Shown here piece after piece: positions 45,681 to 57,254 of a stretch of 64,000 nt of DNA. Position numbers and translations under genes: made by a program. The notes under the pieces are model-generated. The model saw only the letters and a list, made by a program, of their open reading frames with translations, made no database searches and was not told where the DNA came from. Position 1 is the stretch's first letter; each line of letters opens with the position of its first letter. The stretch comes from Euborellia annulipes (lineage: Eukaryota; Arthropoda; Insecta; Dermaptera; Anisolabididae): positions 1 through 64,000 of the forward strand of contig JAKCPI010013993.1 of assembly GCA_023213315.1 (NCBI GenBank). The letters are read 5' to 3'.

Positions 45681-45911
45681 CAAGGCATTTATCAAACAAC
45701 CACCAGAGCACCTGGTGTCTTATCATGGGTTTAGTCTGCTCCATTCTCAACACCCACATGCTTGTTTTGCTTTTGACCTTTGCTTTGATCTTTCCCCTGA
45801 GGACATTCCACTCTAATATAATTTTAATCTATTAAAAAAGTTATTCTCTTTTGAAATCAATACATTAAGAAATATGTAAAGGATACTAAAATAGAGAGAC
45901 TAAAATAGCAT
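45681..45911. other. Intron segment upstream of the FNDC3-like exon
   Basis: Short stretch between the acceptor tract and a rearranged family A repeat. It holds no recognisable exon. If the exon is really unspliced at its 5' end, this would be the proximal 5' UTR or promoter, but I see no TATA box or initiator worth naming. Confidence 0.4.
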
Positions 45912-46582
45912 TTTTGCTTTCTCTTACCTCTATATATGTAAATATATATAGTGAGAGAAAGTATTGGATTCATGTCAAAAATTAGATATAAGAGATGTTG
46001 ATGGATATACCGTACACGTTTTGAGGTCCCTGAATCCAAAAAATATTAACTTCGGTAATCAAAAGTTGTGTTCTATGCTTGTCACCAGATTTTTTTGTGT
46101 CGAATTATATTTAGTTCCTGACAGTACAGTACATTCGAATTTCAAGATGTAAAATGTATAAGTATGGGAAAATATTTATATTTTGTTACTATAGCAACAA
46201 TTTCTCCATTCTCTTCTATGAAGTACAAGAGTAAAGTGGTTTTCAGAAGATTTCAATACCAAAATGAGAATATACATTTTAAAGAACATCTTAAAAATAA
46301 TTGATTTTTGAATTTTAATCAAAATCGTTGAAGCGAATTTTGAGAAAATCGTAAAAAAACTGAAAAAGATCATCAGTAAAGTACCAGTAGTTTTTGACCG
46401 ATTTTGTTTAAAAGCTTATTTTCAAGCCCTAGTGGGATTGGGGTGCCTAACTTAAATATAAAATTTCAAGCTCCTAGCTCAATTTCTTCATGCTTTAAAT
46501 TGGATACACACACACACACACACACCGACACAGACAGAACATGTCGCGAAAACCACTTTTTTGGATTCAGGGGACCAAAAAA
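45912..46582. mobile_element. Family A rearrangement: reversed tail fused to a forward copy
   Basis: 45912-46045 is a reversed terminal piece (GCTTTCTCTTACCTCTATAT through GTTTTGAGGTCCCTGAATCC). From about 46046 the orientation switches to forward with TTCGGTAATCAAAAGTTGTG and CACCAGATTTTTTTGTGTCG, through a decayed X-box (GTTACTATAGCAAC near 46187), stopping at GGATTCAGGGGACC. It lies about 250 bp upstream of the FNDC3-like exon's acceptor, most likely in its intron. Confidence 0.65.
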
Positions 46583-46599
46583 TTAATCAAAAAAAATTT

Positions 46600-48830
46600 T
46601 TATAACAAATACTCTCCTTAAAAAAAAATATTATATTTTAAATATAGGAAGAGAAAAAAAGTCATTTTCTTCAATCAAGTAGATCAGTATTCTCATTTTT
46701 TTTTCATCCTTTTCATAAGTATCTTTTATTTCTACTAACCCTAGAAAAAAGGTGATTAGACCAATTTTGTATATTTTTTTTAACTTTTTTTTAGAATATA
46801 TTTTGTGATAAACTTAACATTTTCGGAGATATTTACAAAAAACTGTAAAATGGAATGGAATTTTACTGCCCCCCTCCTCTCCCACTGAGCTCACCTCACA
46901 CCCATAATATGATTTTTCCCATGTCTAAAGGAACAAGTGTAATAATTTCAAGTCATCAAAATTTTTTTTTTCATTTCAAATGAGTTAATTTTTTATCGAT
47001 TATTGTTTCCAAATATATTTTACAAAAGATTTTTTACAAGTTATTTACGCCAATTAATTTCTAAAAATTTTTAATTTTTGAAAAAAAATGAATAAAAACT
47101 TTGATAAAACGAATCTATTATGTTAGATTTACGTAAGTAAATTTAATAATAACCATATGCATATCAATTTTAAGACAATTTCTAAGAATAAAGAAGCATA
47201 AGTTTAATTAGTTATCTATGATAAAATTTACTGACGTTAACTCAAATATAATTTCCGATAATGTTTGATTTTATTATAGACACATCCTAAGAAAACATTT
47301 TCCAATTACTGCAGTTTAAAAACTTTTTTTTCCATACAAATAATATTTTTCTTTTTAATAAATAATAAGAAACTTAAAATTATTTAAGAGCAGCGATTTG
47401 CCGGGTTATTTGAAATCGAGAAATAACTAAAGTACACTAATTGATTCTAAACAAAATATTTTTTTTTTTTTTTTTCAACTTTTGTAGTTTAAAATGTTAA
47501 AAAGAATCAACTTTATATTAGAAAATTTGAAACGATACTGCAAGCGAGCTATTGCTGTAGTTGATAAACCTAGTTTTTTCAAAATCGAGTGAACGTGGTT
47601 TTTCCTCCAGCCTTGGTCTGGAGACTTGCCTGGCAACGAGGCCTTCTCCTGATCATGATCAGGATTATCCAGCTTAGCAGGCAAAAAATTATTATTTTAT
47701 TATATAATCACATCAGCAGACTCTCTAATCAGATGATGAGTGAGATATGAGCTTTGTAATTTTATATTCTTTTTGCCTTTGCAAGTTTTTTATATTTTCT
47801 TTTTTATAAATACGTGTTTATTCCAGCTTTTATTTTTGCATTTCCTATATTTTTATAGTAAATTATATAAGATAGTCAATGCAATCTAGGCAATTTCACT
47901 AATATTAAAATTAATGAAATCGAAAAAAAATTTAAGCCTAAACGCAACTTTCTTTCGAAATATTGGGCTATTAATAATTTTCAAAAATTTTGATCTTTTT
48001 TTTTTAAATATCATGTCAGATTGCGACCTATTTTTATCGATTTAACAAACAAAGAAAAGTTTCTAATATTCTTCGTTAAAAGAGAGGAAAAATAATTTCA
48101 AAAGTGAAATAAACTAATTTCAAATTATTACTTTTTTCTTTGGATGTCCTAGCTTCCGGTCTGTGTGTATGTGCCGATCAGGACGCTGATTGGCTAGAGT
48201 TACAGGAAGTGGAGCGAGAGAGGGAAATTTAAAATTCAAGTCAGAGAGAGAAATTTGATAATTTCCAAACAGAGAGCAATAATAAATTTGATGCATTTGC
48301 TCGCCGAAGGCTAGCTAGCAAGGGGGTCCAGGGGGCGTAGCCCGAAGGCGGGCTTTACCGCTGGTTAATAGATATCATTTCTTTATTTTACATACATTGT
48401 TAAAGTTAGATCCCCCCCTCCATCAATAAGACATATTTTAAAGAAAATGAAGGAGAATCAAGCCAAGCCCATTTATTAAGAAAACGAGAATGGTTTGAAT
48501 TAAAAGATTGATTCCCGCAAAATGGTCTATGTAAGGGAAAGTTGTGTGCTGTGCGACCAGTGACATCAGACTTTTTTTTTAGAGTTTACTTTTTTCTATG
48601 AATGAAATATAAAAAGTAACTAGGTAAATTTATAACCAGGTTTGCATGCAAGATCAGATTAAAATCTCAACAAGGGAAATTGAAGAACTAAAAAGAAAAA
48701 AAAAATTAAATGAAAAGGAAAAGAAAGATTAGGGTAGAGGTAGCTGCGCTTAAAAAAAATATTTTTATTTAAAATTTAAAAATAGAAAAATAACTTAATA
48801 GGCCTATAAAATAAAAGCATGGATGCTTAT
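46600..48830. other. AT-rich intronic DNA with one GC patch
   Basis: 48140-48365 has CTTCCGG, GATTGGCT, ACAGGAAGTG and GGGGGTCCAGGGGGCGTAGC, and could be a promoter-like or repeat-derived patch. 47570-47680 on the minus strand is GC-richer with an open frame (KNHVHSILKKLGLS) that I could not identify. A family A hairpin remnant lies at 48535-48585. Confidence 0.4.
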
Positions 48831-48836
48831 TGTATA

Positions 48837-49075
48837 ATGTCATCCAAGGGCGAATACAAGGGAGGGGGGGGGTAAAGGGGGCAATTACCCCCCCCCCCCC
48901 GAGATTTGAGAAAAATATTTTTTTTTTCTTTGGGAAAAAAATTGTATTTTTAATATAAAATTTTAAAAACTAATACTTAAAAATTTGATTTGTATTTGTA
49001 TTCTTGTGTGCTGTGCGACCAGTCACACCAGATTACCCCCCAAGAAACTCCTCTGGATCAGCCACTGATGTCATC
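48837..49075. mobile_element. hAT-like element with an embedded family A fragment
   Basis: The element 48845-49067 starts CAAGGGCGAATACAAGGG and ends CTCTGGATCAGCCACTG, flanked by the 8-mer ATGTCATC on both sides. It contains long G and C runs, then CCCGAGATTTGAGAAAAAT. Just before its right end it carries GTGTGCTGTGCGACCAGTC, half of the family A hairpin. The copy at 39597-39980 has a family A piece at the same place. Confidence 0.75.
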
Positions 49076-49224
49076 TAACCTAGAGAAATACAAAATTTCA
49101 TATTACAAGCTCAATGGGAAAGGTTTGAAATGTTGAACTTGGAAGATTCAGATATATATTATACGAGTATATAAAGTCAAATAAAAGAGTTTAAAAAAGT
49201 AAAATTAAAGGCAACATAGTTGTA

Positions 49225-49390
49225 ACAAGTACTTTTGAAAAATATAGAAACTCAAGTACTTTGGTATCAGTGTTTTTCAAAAGTTCTTCAAATACTCAAT
49301 TTGTACTTGAACCAATGAAAGTGCTTTAAATAAAACTTCAAAAATAAAAGTACTAAGAAAATTTGAATGTATTTGAATACTTTTTTAAGA
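49225..49390. repeat. AAGTACTTTTGAA-rich repeat
   Basis: ACAAGTACTTTTGAAAA, CTCAAGTACTTTGG, TTGTACTTGAACC and GAATACTTTTTTAAG recur in both orientations, as in the subterminal regions of some hAT elements. No ends could be fixed. Confidence 0.35.
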
Positions 49391-49847
49391 ATTAAATCTA
49401 ATACATAAAAAACAAAAGGATTTCATTGTACCCCCGCCTTCCCTGAAAAAAAAAATTTAAATTAATTAGGATGAATGTGAAGAAAAAGTTATAACCCCCA
49501 AAATTTAAAAAAGGAATATATATAATCATAACCATTATTTTTTTTACGGGATATTGTATTATATAAATAGGATGAATAACAACAATAGATAGAAGAGAAG
49601 GGATATATAGGTATGTATATAAAATGAAATTATAATCGGTTCTGATCGGCTTCCTGTTTGTCACAAAGGCAGGCATTCAAGTCGCCAGAGGGTATTCCCC
49701 GTCATTAAAACCAATACGAAGAGCAACCATTTTTGTATAAATCAGCCGCAAAATCTCTGTCCAAAACATCAAACAGAAAGGGTTAGAGGACAATGAAAAA
49801 AAAAAAAACTTTTTCAAAGGGATTTATTATTTAATAATATGAATATG

Positions 49848-50075
49848 TTTGTTTCATAGCCCCCGGGGAATCAAACCCGAGACCTCCAGCCTACCAAGGT
49901 TATCGGCGTGTTTCCCTTTGCACCACGCCAACCTACCCCAGGGCCTTTTTGGACGTTTGGCACACCAAAAAAAAAAAAATATGATCTCAAAAATTATAAA
50001 TATTCCTATGACCTGTCAAATCGAGGTATTTATTGAATATTAATATCTTATTCAGATGAATATATCTCAAAACTA
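49848..50075. repeat. S3 SINE with head inverted relative to tail
   Basis: The head is on the minus strand (GGGGAATCAAACCCGAGACC, TTTGCACCACGCCAACC), but the tail (AAATCGAGGTATTTATTGAA, ATCTTATTCAGATGAATATA) follows in plus orientation. Same inversion as at 57.8 kb. Confidence 0.55.
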
Positions 50076-50597
50076 TATGTTAAAGTAAATTAGGCTATTT
50101 AAAAACTGCTGCTTAATGAAAATGAGAGAGACATTGCCAGGTTCCGAGAGGGACTGATTTATGGGGAGTATAGAGGTGAAGGGCCTCTCACTCCCAACAT
50201 AGGGAATCATGTTGTTGGCTCCCGAGCTAGATACTAAAGTAAATAGGGTAGGTGCGTGCCCAAGTGCACGATGCACCAGGGGTAAATAAACGGGGAATGT
50301 TTTGTTTTTGTAGGCTATTGAAGGTTTTTATGCCATAATTTAAGGCTTTTTCCTCAAAAAAAAAAATAATAATAATAATTGCTGCTTAATAAAGATAAAT
50401 TAATTTTATTCTGAATTTTGTTTTTAATTGATCATTCAAAATAATAGATGGAATGAAAATTTTTACTAAAATTATTAAGTAGTCAATCTGGTGGTCTCCA
50501 CTACTTGTGGGAGGCGGGGATTTTGGTATTGAAGATATTCTAATTAAAAACAAATTACGTATTTTTTATTTAAAAAACATTTTTATCAAGTTTTCCT

Positions 50598-50815
50598 GTG
50601 GCCCCCGGGTCTGGTGTAGTAGGTAGCGTGACTACCTCCTATACCAAACGTCGCGGGTTCCGATGATTTTATTTAAGCCATTTGGATGCCAGATGGCCTA
50701 AATAAGAGCTTTACGATACTCGTATATTAATAAATAAATATATATTGGTGTCAAAAGGCGAAAAGTGTGTAAGTGTGTGTGGGGGTGGGGGTGGGTGTGG
50801 AAAAAAAAAAAAAGG
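50598..50815 (+). repeat. S2 SINE, complete
   Basis: GGTCTGGTGTAGTAGGTAGC, GTCGCGGGTTCCGATG (B-box damaged), AAGCCATTTGGATGCCAGAT, GGCGAAAAGTGTGTAAGTGT and an A-run. It is followed directly by a reversed copy. Confidence 0.7.
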
Positions 50816-50817
50816 GG

Positions 50818-50942
50818 GGGCAGGCATTTAAGCCATTTAGTAACCAAATGGTTTAAATAAAATCATCCGACTGCCTGAGATCCGAACCCGCAACCCTTGG
50901 TATAGAAAGCGAGCACGCTACCAACTACCCCAAGGCCTGAGA
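50818..50942 (-). repeat. S2 SINE, tail-truncated, reversed
   Basis: CAGGCATTTAAGCCATTTAG, ATCCGAACCCGCAACCCTTG and ACGCTACCAACTACCCCAAG. With the preceding copy it forms a tail-to-tail pair. Confidence 0.7.
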
Positions 50943-51127
50943 GCTAAGAAAACTTTACTACCAATAGAGATACAAAAATGGATGGTAAGGCTACAACAGT
51001 GATTCTTAAAATAATGGGCCGCGGCCCTCTAGGGGGCCATAGATTCCCCGCAGGATGCCCGCGAAGAGTTACATTTTAAAGAGGATTATTCACTGACAGA
51101 CAGACCAGGTCTCGAAAACAAATTCTA

Positions 51128-51243
51128 TTGATTCCATTTGGTATCCAAATGGCTTAAATAAAATCATCGGACTGTCTGGGATCCAAACCCACGACTTTTG
51201 GTATACGAGATTAGCACGCTAGCCTACACCAAGCCCGTGGCCT
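51128..51243 (-). repeat. S2 SINE, tail-truncated, reversed
   Basis: TTGGTATCCAAATGGCTTAA, GGATCCAAACCCACGACTTT and ACGCTAGCCTACACCAAGCC. A family A terminal hairpin remnant (TAAAAGAAAGTAAAAG) follows near 51262. Confidence 0.65.
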
Positions 51244-51927
51244 TTCTCGCTATATATATATGTAAAAGAAAGTAAAAGTTATGTCATCAAACACTTCTAA
51301 GAGTAATATGTAGCTGAGTAAAATTTTACATGATTTAAAGATGTAATTTATTTGAATGTTGATGGATATTTTGCGCTCTTCTCTCTTTGATTAATCTATT
51401 TCTATTCCCAGATTGCAAATGGATTCTCTATTTATGAGATTGATGATGAGGAAGAGGAAATGGGGTGAAGATGGAGGGGGAAAATAAGTCCAGATGACTT
51501 CTACAGTATCGACTACTAATATGCCATTAATAAAGTCATCGTCTGTTTAGATTAGAGAAAAATTTATGAAAAAGCAACAAGTTGAAATAATAAGGAATCG
51601 ATAGAAATTGTTTTCTGGAGGTGGGTGGGTCCCTCTTAGCTCCCTCTCCCTCAGTGGCCTGTTTTCTGGTCATCCACCCCATTCGAAGGGTGGGAGGAGG
51701 GTAAATTAAATTGCCTCTCAACAGCACCATCATGTAGATTCGACTTTTTGATTAGCCTTCTTTATTGAAGAGGAAGAACATCATACGTTATTCTTCCCCT
51801 TAAAGAAAGGAATTATTTTAAAAGTGATTATTTTTTGTGAGATTTACTAATTCAAATTTATTATTGAAAAGATAGTATTATTTGGAAACCATTAAATTAA
51901 GTTTATTATTATTAAATTAAATTAATT

Positions 51928-52021
51928 AAAATCTGGTGTGACAAGACAACAAGAATACAACTTTCGATTACCGAAAGTAAGAGAAAGTTGTATGCTGTGC
52001 AACCAGTCACACCAGATTTTT
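51928..52021. repeat. Family A stand-alone hairpin (94 bp)
   Basis: AAAATCTGGTGTGACAAG and CCAGTCACACCAGATTTT close a hairpin with inner arms ACTTTCGATTACC/GGTAAGAGAAAGT partly mismatched. None of the family A body is present. TTAATTAA-like sequence flanks it on the left but no clear duplication is visible. Confidence 0.7.
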
Positions 52022-52154
52022 ATTTTGAATATCATCGGATCGGATAATAAACAGAAAAATCAAAAAATGAACCCTCGTCCAAAATGCTTTAAAGAAAATA
52101 TAAAGTGACGAGCTGTGATGTGGAGGAAAGTAGCCAGGAAGGAAGCCTCTATTG

Positions 52155-52285
52155 ATTAAACAAACCATTTCGGCTAAATTTATTGAGCCAACTTCAGGAA
52201 ATTTTTAACAAATCTAGTTCCAAAAAAGACTCTTAGACAATTGAAGATGGCTCAATAAATTTAGGTGAAACGTTTTGCTTAAGGT
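52155..52285. repeat. Decayed inverted repeat with GAAGATGG...GAAACG
   Basis: Left AACCATTTCGGCTAAATTTA and GAGCCAACTTCAGG are mirrored on the right by TTGAAGATGGCTCAATAAAT and GGTGAAACGTTTTG. The stem CTCAATAAATTT is AT-rich. Same architecture as the elements at 11.6, 42.6 and 61.3 kb. Confidence 0.5.
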
Positions 52286-52289
52286 GGGC

Positions 52290-54480
52290 GTCTCGGGGTG
52301 CTAATTTTGGGAGATTCCAGCGGCCACAATTTTGAAGCTATCGACCTCAAATTTTTTTTATATTAAAGCTATTTAAAATATCTACAACTTATAGAAGCCC
52401 TTTTTTGATTTTCGAAAAAATAAAATTTTTTTCTTAGATTAATCCCATTAAATAAAAGATATTTTTTTAAAAATTCGCTCTATATCTTATAGATAATTAA
52501 ATTATTAATCATTGTGTTAAAAAATAATTAATTTTTTGCCTTTAATTAATTAGCTGGAATCTTTCAAATGAAATTGAATAAATCTCTTGTATCCCTATGG
52601 GAAAAACTAACGCCATCTCTTGCCGCCTAGAGTAACTCGGTAGTGAATCGTGTTCTAACGGTTTTTCGAGAAGAATTTTGTTATTTCCTTCTTGGCTACT
52701 TTCATACACCTAATATCTCGTCAATTCTTCACAGTCACATTCTTAATCAAGAAAATAAAAAGTTTTTTTTTTTTATTATTTAGCGTTTTAAATATAATAA
52801 GCAAATAGATAAGAAATTTAATTTTGGCATCAGAGACCATTTTGACGATGATTGGCCTACATTAGATTGCGGCTGTCCGTAAGGAAGATAAATTTTCTTT
52901 AGGACTTTCGACCATATTTTTCAAATCTGCTAAGTTTAATAAAATAAAATTCCTATTTCCAAAAACATAAATTCATATAAGAAAATAAAAGAGTTTAAAT
53001 AGAAATAAAATTCATTCAAAAAATCTAGTGTGCTTTTTTTTACCTGAAACAAAGCTAAATAAAAAAAATTGGGGAGGTTAGATTTTTTACGATCATAATA
53101 CTTTCTCCCTTATATAATATTACATAGGCCCTATAATATATTGCAGTAAAAACTTGGCTCCATTTTCTCTATTACCTTCTACTAAACAGCTATAAACCTC
53201 AAGAATATATATAATATACCTGCTAGAGAATTGAAGTATTAAAATAAATGAACTACGTGAATATATACAGCAACAAAGGACAACAAATCACATCTGAAGA
53301 TGACTCTAGCCAGGCTCAAAACGTAAGATCTGGATATATTTGTATTAGATCCAACGTTTTGGCCAATCATTCAATAGACTTTAATAGATTAGAATATAAT
53401 GACTGACGTTGTATCTTATAGGCCTACTAATATACTACAATTAAACAGGAAAAGTATTTTTTTTTTTTAATTTTGACATTGCTCAAGAAGAATCTAGCAA
53501 GCACAAGATAAAGAATTTATTTATTTAGAAATAAAAGATCTCTTTCGATCCCCACCGCCGGCGCCTTGTACATAGGCAACCCGTGCTTAAGGCTTGCTTA
53601 AGATTTAACAAGAAAATAAAAAAAATTGTTGAAATTTTTTTAAATAACTAATTAAAGGTATAATCTCATCTTGTAATGATCTTGGGTTCAATGGTTCGAG
53701 TTATTTAAATTTTATTTAATTTAATCATTTAATTAAATAAAATAAACGCCATCATATCTTTAAGTTTTTGATACAAATTCCTTTGCTTGCCTTCTACTTC
53801 CCTTGGGAAATTTTTATATAGAGTAATATTTTATTTATATATTTTTTTTATAAATAATATCAAATTACATTTCGTTATCATAGTCTATCTTATCAGAAAA
53901 ACGGACATTTCTTTTTAGTTAAAAATTGAAAAAAATACAAATTTGATCGACATGTAATTTACTTATTTTAGTTTAAAATTATAATTTTCTCCCTCTGGCG
54001 GTGTGAATGATATAAATTATAACTAGAAGATGGGTAGTATTCCCCGAAGGTCGATAGAAAGAGGGGGGGGGGGGACCGCCTCTTCCTGCGGAGCAACGGA
54101 AGCTGCGCCTTATCAGCACCAGCCAAGACTGCTTATCCACATCCGGAAGTGGGTCATTCTTAAATAGAGCCCCATACATACACAGACATGCAAAATCTTT
54201 TGATAATGATCATAAGAAATATATAAATTGATCAAAAAATTTAGTGAGTTAATAAAATGATAAATTTAATAATAAATTTAGAAAATATTTATTTTGTCTC
54301 CTCTGTTGATTATAGAACAAATTATAGACTACTATCTAGAATTTATTGATAATAATGATCAGTGAGGCAGCTCAGGCTACTTCCATTGGATACAAGAAAA
54401 AAAAATAGTTTCATATAAAACTTGAAAGGTAAATTAACTAATTAATTTGACGGATTTTTTAAAATTTATTTTAACCCTTT
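52290..54480. other. AT-rich DNA without recognised gene
   Basis: Only the decayed motif fragment at 53.3 kb, a family A terminal remnant near 53095-53140, and a G-run near 54063 stand out. The GC-richer 53990-54175 block is not recognised. Confidence 0.45.
53288..53375. repeat. Fragment with CTGAAGATGA...AAAACG motif
   Basis: CTGAAGATGACTCTAGCCAG then GCTCAAAACG, followed in reverse by CCAACGTTTTGGCC. A small decayed member of the same motif group. Confidence 0.35.
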
Positions 54481-54491
54481 ATGAAATTTAT

Positions 54492-54785
54492 AGAGTCCAC
54501 ATGAGATGCAATCCCTATGCTGTTCAGGTCACGACTGACAGAACTAGTCAATTCCAATCTTCCTTTGTCCCCATGACCTCCCGTGATTGGAACAAGCTCC
54601 CTGCGTCTATCTTCCCCAAAACCTACAATCATCAGACTTTCAAGTCTAATCACAACAGTCATTTTCTCAGTTCCCGCAGTTGAGTTCCCCTTTTATGCTT
54701 CTCCTTTTTTTTTAAACTATATTCTTCCTGCCTGCATCTGACCACTGGTCATTATAGGTCTTCGGACCTTATGCACCCATTCCAA
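54492..54785 (+). pseudogene. LINE ORF2 C-terminus and 3' UTR relic
   Basis: The frame from 54492 encodes RVHMRCNPYAVQ, then DRTSQFQSSFVPMTSRDWNKLP and FKSN, stopping at 54683. The pattern R(T)..(F/Y)..SF.PRT...WN.LP, followed by a short Phe-Lys segment, is the usual C-terminal tail of ORF2 in CR1/Jockey-group LINEs. About 100 bases of 3' UTR and an A-run follow and lead directly into a family A repeat. It is strongly 5'-truncated. Confidence 0.7.
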
Positions 54786-55468
54786 AAAAAAATCTGGTGT
54801 GACAAGCACAGAACACAACTTTCGATTTCCGAACGTAAGAGAAAGTTGTGTCGACACATATTTAGTTTCCAACAGAACGGTACATTTGAATTTAAGATAT
54901 TTTTTTTTTTTTATTGGCTTTTGAATTTAACTTGTAAGATATAAAATATATAAACATGGGAAAATATTTATATTTTGTTACCATGGCAACCATTTCTCCT
55001 ATCTTTTCTATGAAGTACAAGAGTAAAATGATCTTCAGAAGATTTCAATTACAAAATGAGAATATACATTTTAAAGAATATCTAAAACATAATTGATTTT
55101 TGAATTTTAATCAAAATCGTTGGAGCAAATTTTGAAACAATCGAAAAAACTGAAAAAGTACTTTAATAAAGTACCTAGTACTCTTTGGCCGATTTTGATT
55201 AAAAGCTTATTTTCACGCCTTAGGGGGGTGCCTAACTTATATATAAAATTTCAACCTCCTAGCTCAATTCCTTAATGCCTAAAATTAAACACACACCCAC
55301 ACACAGACAGACAGACACACAGACAGACCATGACGCGAAAACCACTTTTTTGGATTCAGGGGACCTCAAAACGTGTATATCAATCAAAATCTCGACATGC
55401 ATCCAATACTTTCTCTCTATATAGGCTTATATATGTATATTAGCATATTCATATAGGTAAGAGAAAGA
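54786..55468 (+). mobile_element. Family A repeat, near full-length
   Basis: Starts right after the A-run of the LINE relic. The hairpin's right arm is lost (GAGAAAGTTGTGTCGACACA joins directly). X-box GTTACCATGGCAAC at 54977-54990, GACAGACAGACACACAGACA near 55306, and the end GGTAAGAGAAAG at 55456-55467. Confidence 0.75.
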
Positions 55469-56261
55469 AGATAAAATATTCTAGAGTCTAAATTGCCTCA
55501 GCAAATTTTATTTACTGCTATTCAATGCGGATTAAATGACCTACTCACTGCCTTTACTATGTAAATTTTATTGTAATATTGTCTATAGTTATGGCCTATT
55601 TTTAATAACGATTTCACACAAGATTCAAAACTATAGACAATATTCCACTGGTATAGGTTGAGTGTAAAGTCTCTGTTAGCAAGGGTTTTCAGTTCCCCTA
55701 TAGGCTTAGGCCTACCAATTTACTTAGTGATAGTAGCTAAGCAGAAGATAAAAGGGAACTTTGATTATTAATGTTTAATTTGACAAAATTTAAAAACCAT
55801 AATCATATATAAAGTCGCTTGAATTTTAATCTCATGTTTTTGCAAATTTTTAATGCTTCACATGACTTAAATAAAATTTTAATAAGGAAAAAAATATCAA
55901 TTACTCATAGGAAATAGGAAATACTTGATGAAACAATCAACTAGTTTATAAAATTAGTAATGAGAATGGAAATACAATTGAAGAATTTTATTAATTTCAT
56001 GGACATTGTTGGTTAGCGTAAGAACCTTGACGTTGATTGGAATTCCAAGAGAATAGGAATTTTATATTAAAAATTTTAATATAAAATTATAGATATTACA
56101 ATCAAAGTTCTATTTTTACTTTATATAAATAATTAAAGTCCATGAATAAAATTGTTCTGTACATCATTTAAATAAATTTTGTTTGAAACAAATTTTTTAA
56201 ACATAAAATTAGAATTTTTAATGGTTTTAAACTTTTTTAAATTATTATTATTTGTCCCAAG

Positions 56262-56470
56262 AGATAAAAATGAATTTCATTCGAATTGGCTACCAATCAT
56301 TTGAAATAAATAGAGATGGGGGTCGATGTCGCAAAAGAGCTTAAATGAAATAAATTAATAAAATAATTTTTAATTTGTTTAAAGTTTTTTCGGTATCTAA
56401 GGCAATTAGACCATCTAAGGCACTGTCTCTATTAATTTCAATTGGTTTGGTATTTATTATTTTGCTGGTG
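56262..56470. repeat. Two S1 SINE bodies, head-to-head tails
   Basis: Plus-strand body 56262-56360 (TCGAATTGGCTACCAATCAT, GATGTCGCAAAAGAGC) is followed at once by a minus-strand body 56372-56470 (GTTTTTTCGGTATCTAAGG, ATTTCAATTGGTTTGG). The tails meet in an AT-rich joint. Neither has a tRNA-like head. Confidence 0.55.
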
Positions 56471-57002
56471 GATCGAGTAATCATATTTATATGTAGGCTA
56501 TTTACTGTTAATATAGTACATTTATTCATAGGAGGATGCCTACGTTTTAAATTAAAATTATTTAGAAATAAACTCGAATGGCTATACTGTATTTATGTTG
56601 AAATTTAATAATGTCAACGATCGTTGTTGTTGTTGTTGACTCTCCCTCTCTTGTCTCCCTCTTAAAAGGAGACAAAAAAGAACAACATTTTTGGTTATGT
56701 GCTTTATTGAAAATACATGTTCGATTTAATGGTGGACAAAAAAAAAAAAAAAAAGAGGGGAAAAGAAAGAATGAAAAAGCAACAAACCAGATGAAGAAGC
56801 TAAAAGTGAAAAAAAATAAAAAGTTCAACAAAAAATATATTGATGATAACAAATTTAGAAACATTATTTTCAATTATATATAATTTATAAAATTTAGATT
56901 AACTATCTATCTATCTTCTATACCGGTATATATAAAAATAAAATGTAAAAATGTATGTTCAATAGAAATCCTCAATTTTCAATGGATCTTTTTCAAATTA
57001 AG

Positions 57003-57254
57003 TACAGTGAACGCCACAAATAAGTCCCCACCTGGTACCTTTAGGGTATGGTATAGTATAGATATGGTATATAGTGAAATATAGGAATAATTTGAATGAC
57101 CGAAAAGGTAAAATAAAATCTGGCACAAATGATTTTATTTTACCTTTTTAAATTTAAAATTATTTCACTATATACCATATACTTTAAGTATATGGTATAC
57201 TGTATATTAAAGCTCTACCTCCCAGGTGGGGACTTAATTGTGGCGCTCACTGTA
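57003..57254. mobile_element. Palindromic MITE with TA duplication (Tc1/mariner-like)
   Basis: Terminal inverted repeats CAGTGAACGCCACAA (left) and TTGTGGCGCTCACTG (right) extend through a shared CCCCACCTGG word. Inside, ATATAGTGAAATA and ATTTCACTATAT form a second pair of arms. TA flanks both ends. The 250-bp size, near-complete hairpin and lack of coding capacity fit a mariner-type MITE. Confidence 0.8.

Noticed and set aside
45356..45816. Open frames on the other frames and strand over the FNDC3-like exon
   Set aside because: They are by-products of the GC-rich trinucleotide-like repeats of the real exon and extend into intron on either side.
47475..47684. 69-codon minus-strand frame (KNHVHSILKKLGLS)
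   Set aside because: Vaguely LINE-like but I could not match it to any domain, and the flanks are featureless; left unassigned.
56611..56883. 90-codon Lys-rich frame
   Set aside because: Built on an A-run and AAG repeats with a poly-Lys translation; no start context or homology.
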